Shown here piece after piece: positions 6,010 through 7,261 of a stretch of 7,261 bases of DNA (position 1 is its first letter; every line of letters starts with the position of its first letter). Position numbers and translations under genes: made by a program. The notes under the pieces are model-generated. The model was not told the origin of the DNA and searched no databases. It saw only the letters and a program-made list of their open reading frames with translations. Origin of the DNA: WQUF01 sp031549885 (GTDB taxonomy: Bacteria > Bacillota > Clostridia > Clostridiales > Clostridiaceae); NCBI GenBank assembly GCA_031549885.1, contig JAVBPD010000136.1:1-7261 (forward strand), read 5' to 3'.

Positions 6010-7194
6010 ATGAGTAAAAAATTATCTATTAATTGTGGTTCAGCAATTTTAATTAGAGATAACAAGGAAATATTTGAAGGTTATGATGAGGGGCATATAA
6101 ATGCTGGATCCATTCTTATTTCTACTAAAATGCAAAAGGAATTAAACAACATGAATTTTTCCATTAATGCAGGCAATATAACTGCTATAAACGTAGACGG
6201 CAATGTATATGAAATTGAAAAAGATGCCCACATTGTAGAAGGAATGAATTTTGAAAATTGTTTTATCATATCTAAAGGCAATTTAATAATAGAAAGTAGA
6301 GGGGTATCCTCTTTAGCCACTGCAACTGGAATTTATGCCTCAGATACAGTATATGTGCCTGATTTTGTTAATTTATCTTCTGTTTGCAAGATTTATTCAA
6401 ACAGCATAAAAACATATCCTGAAGGTTTTAATGTTAAATTAGGGGATTTAATTTTAACTGAAGATGCAGTTTTTGCTCTTAAAAATACCTATGTTACAGG
6501 CTTATTAACAGCATTTGATGAAAATGCATTAAAGCATGCTTTAGATATGAATTTAAAGTTAAAATCTGTGAATTTATTGACTACAACTGACATATTAAAC
6601 AAATATAGCGGCGTTTTAAGCTATGAAAATTATACTTTAGTTAAAGAAAATCACGAGCTTATTAAAGAAGATATTATATTAGACGACTCTGTCTATGCTA
6701 TTTATGGAGATAAAATATATGTAATAGGGGATTTAAAATTAAACCCAAAGGATATAGAATGTTTAAATGATTTTACATCTATTATAGTTAAAGGCTGCGC
6801 TAAAATACCATTTTCAAGCTTTAAGCATTTTAAACAAATTGGCAATGCTGATGAAGTTTTCTTATATAAAGGAGAGCTTTTAGATGTTGATGGATGTCAA
6901 ACTATTTCAAAGGCATTTCTTAATGCTGCTAAATTATCTGGAATAACTTATACAATTAATGTAGATGGAATATTGGTTTTTGATGAAGATGTTTTAGATC
7001 AAGATTTAGAGTGCATTCATGCTATTTATTATGATGGTGTTATTGAAGTTTCCGATGATTTAAAGCCATCAGTTATGATAAAAATTAAAAAAGGCGATGG
7101 AGTGATTAGGAATTTAAAAGACAAGTTAAATCATGATAGAAATAAAGATTCTGATGATTTTGTCAAAATAAATATTGGAAATTTTGTATTATAA
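6010..7194 (+). CDS. Unrecognised repeat protein, co-transcribed with ECF sigma factor (394 aa)
   Basis: I do not recognise this family. No signal peptide or membrane segment is visible, so it should be cytoplasmic or peripherally bound. The sequence is rich in short beta strands with recurring Gly turns. The N-terminus repeats SINCGS (6-11), INAGS (30-34) and SINAGN (51-56), about 22 residues apart, and INVDG occurs at both 60-64 and 316-320. A looser motif, hydrophobic-x-x-Gly-x-Leu/Ile-x-hydrophobic, recurs at 30-37, 87-94, 142-149, 237-244 and 317-324. This resembles the rungs of a beta-solenoid, as in bactofilin-like or pectate-lyase-like folds, though that is inference. Residues 150-230 are less repetitive. 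The C-terminus (about 360-385) is charged. Five cysteines (9, 84, 126, 251, 263) and a sixth at 296 show no clear metal-site spacing. Its position directly behind the sigma gene makes it a candidate sigma partner, sensor or output protein. Confidence 0.85.
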   Translation: MSKKLSINCGSAILIRDNKEIFEGYDEGHINAGSILISTKMQKELNNMNFSINAGNITAINVDGNVYEIEKDAHIVEGMNFENCFIISKGNLIIESRGVSSLATATGIYASDTVYVPDFVNLSSVCKIYSNSIKTYPEGFNVKLGDLILTEDAVFALKNTYVTGLLTAFDENALKHALDMNLKLKSVNLLTTTDILNKYSGVLSYENYTLVKENHELIKEDIILDDSVYAIYGDKIYVIGDLKLNPKDIECLNDFTSIIVKGCAKIPFSSFKHFKQIGNADEVFLYKGELLDVDGCQTISKAFLNAAKLSGITYTINVDGILVFDEDVLDQDLECIHAIYYDGVIEVSDDLKPSVMIKIKKGDGVIRNLKDKLNHDRNKDSDDFVKINIGNFVL

Positions 7195-7195
7195 T

Positions 7196-7241
7196 AAAAA
7201 GCTGCTGCAGAATTAATAATAATTCTGCAACAGCCTTTTTT
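7196..7241. terminator. Strong bidirectional rho-independent terminator
   Basis: GCTGCTGCAGAATT (7201-7214) pairs with AATTCTGCAACAGC (7221-7234) around the loop AATAAT. The 14-bp stem has one C-A mismatch on the plus strand, which becomes a G-U wobble on the minus strand. CTTTTTT follows on the plus side and an A run (7196-7200) precedes it, so U-tracts exist in both directions. It ends the sigma/repeat-protein operon and probably also a converging minus-strand gene beyond the window. The last 20 bases show nothing more. Confidence 0.92.
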
Positions 7242-7261
7242 AAGTAAATAAAAATTTTTAT

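Noticed and set aside
6081..6320. Minus-strand open frame of 79 codons inside the repeat-protein gene
   Set aside because: It is a shadow of the plus-strand gene, with no ribosome binding site and no recognisable motif.

Overview
The window is AT-rich throughout, with A/T-ending codons, strong AGGAGG-type ribosome binding sites and hairpin-plus-U-tract terminators. This suggests a low-GC Firmicute, most likely Clostridium or a close clostridial relative. That placement is an inference from base composition and protein style; there is no rRNA or other marker gene here. No tRNA, rRNA, CRISPR array, insertion sequence or phage structural gene was seen.

Layout. Bases 1-928 (minus strand) hold the first 309 codons of a ParB-family DNA-binding protein whose C-terminus lies beyond the window. 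A good minus-strand terminator (999-1037) separates it from a two-gene minus-strand operon. The first gene of that operon, at 3068-4810, encodes a 580-residue ABC half-transporter. The second, at 1045-3066, encodes a 673-residue partner. Lengths, gene order, an extracellular insertion in the longer partner and complementary degenerate ATPase motifs match the heterodimeric multidrug exporter group of BmrC/BmrD (YheI/YheH) and LmrC/LmrD. Upstream on the same strand, 4927-5382 encodes a small secreted protein with the three signature loops of the chagasin (I42) family of cysteine-protease inhibitors.

A 161-bp divergent intergenic region (5383-5543) then leads into a plus-strand pair. The first gene is a short ECF-type RNA polymerase sigma factor (5544-5993). 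The second is a 394-residue protein of unrecognised family (6010-7194) with repeated Gly-centred beta-strand motifs. The pair ends in a strong, apparently bidirectional terminator (about 7196-7241). A candidate ECF-type promoter (AAAAC, 17 nt, CGTC) lies in front of the sigma gene and hints at autoregulation.

How the genes might work together. The exporter subunits must act as one complex. The sigma factor and the repeat protein are co-transcribed by arrangement, yet no membrane anti-sigma factor is present, so the repeat protein is the obvious candidate partner or effector. A joint role in envelope or antimicrobial stress for sigma factor, inhibitor and exporter is possible, but only position suggests it.
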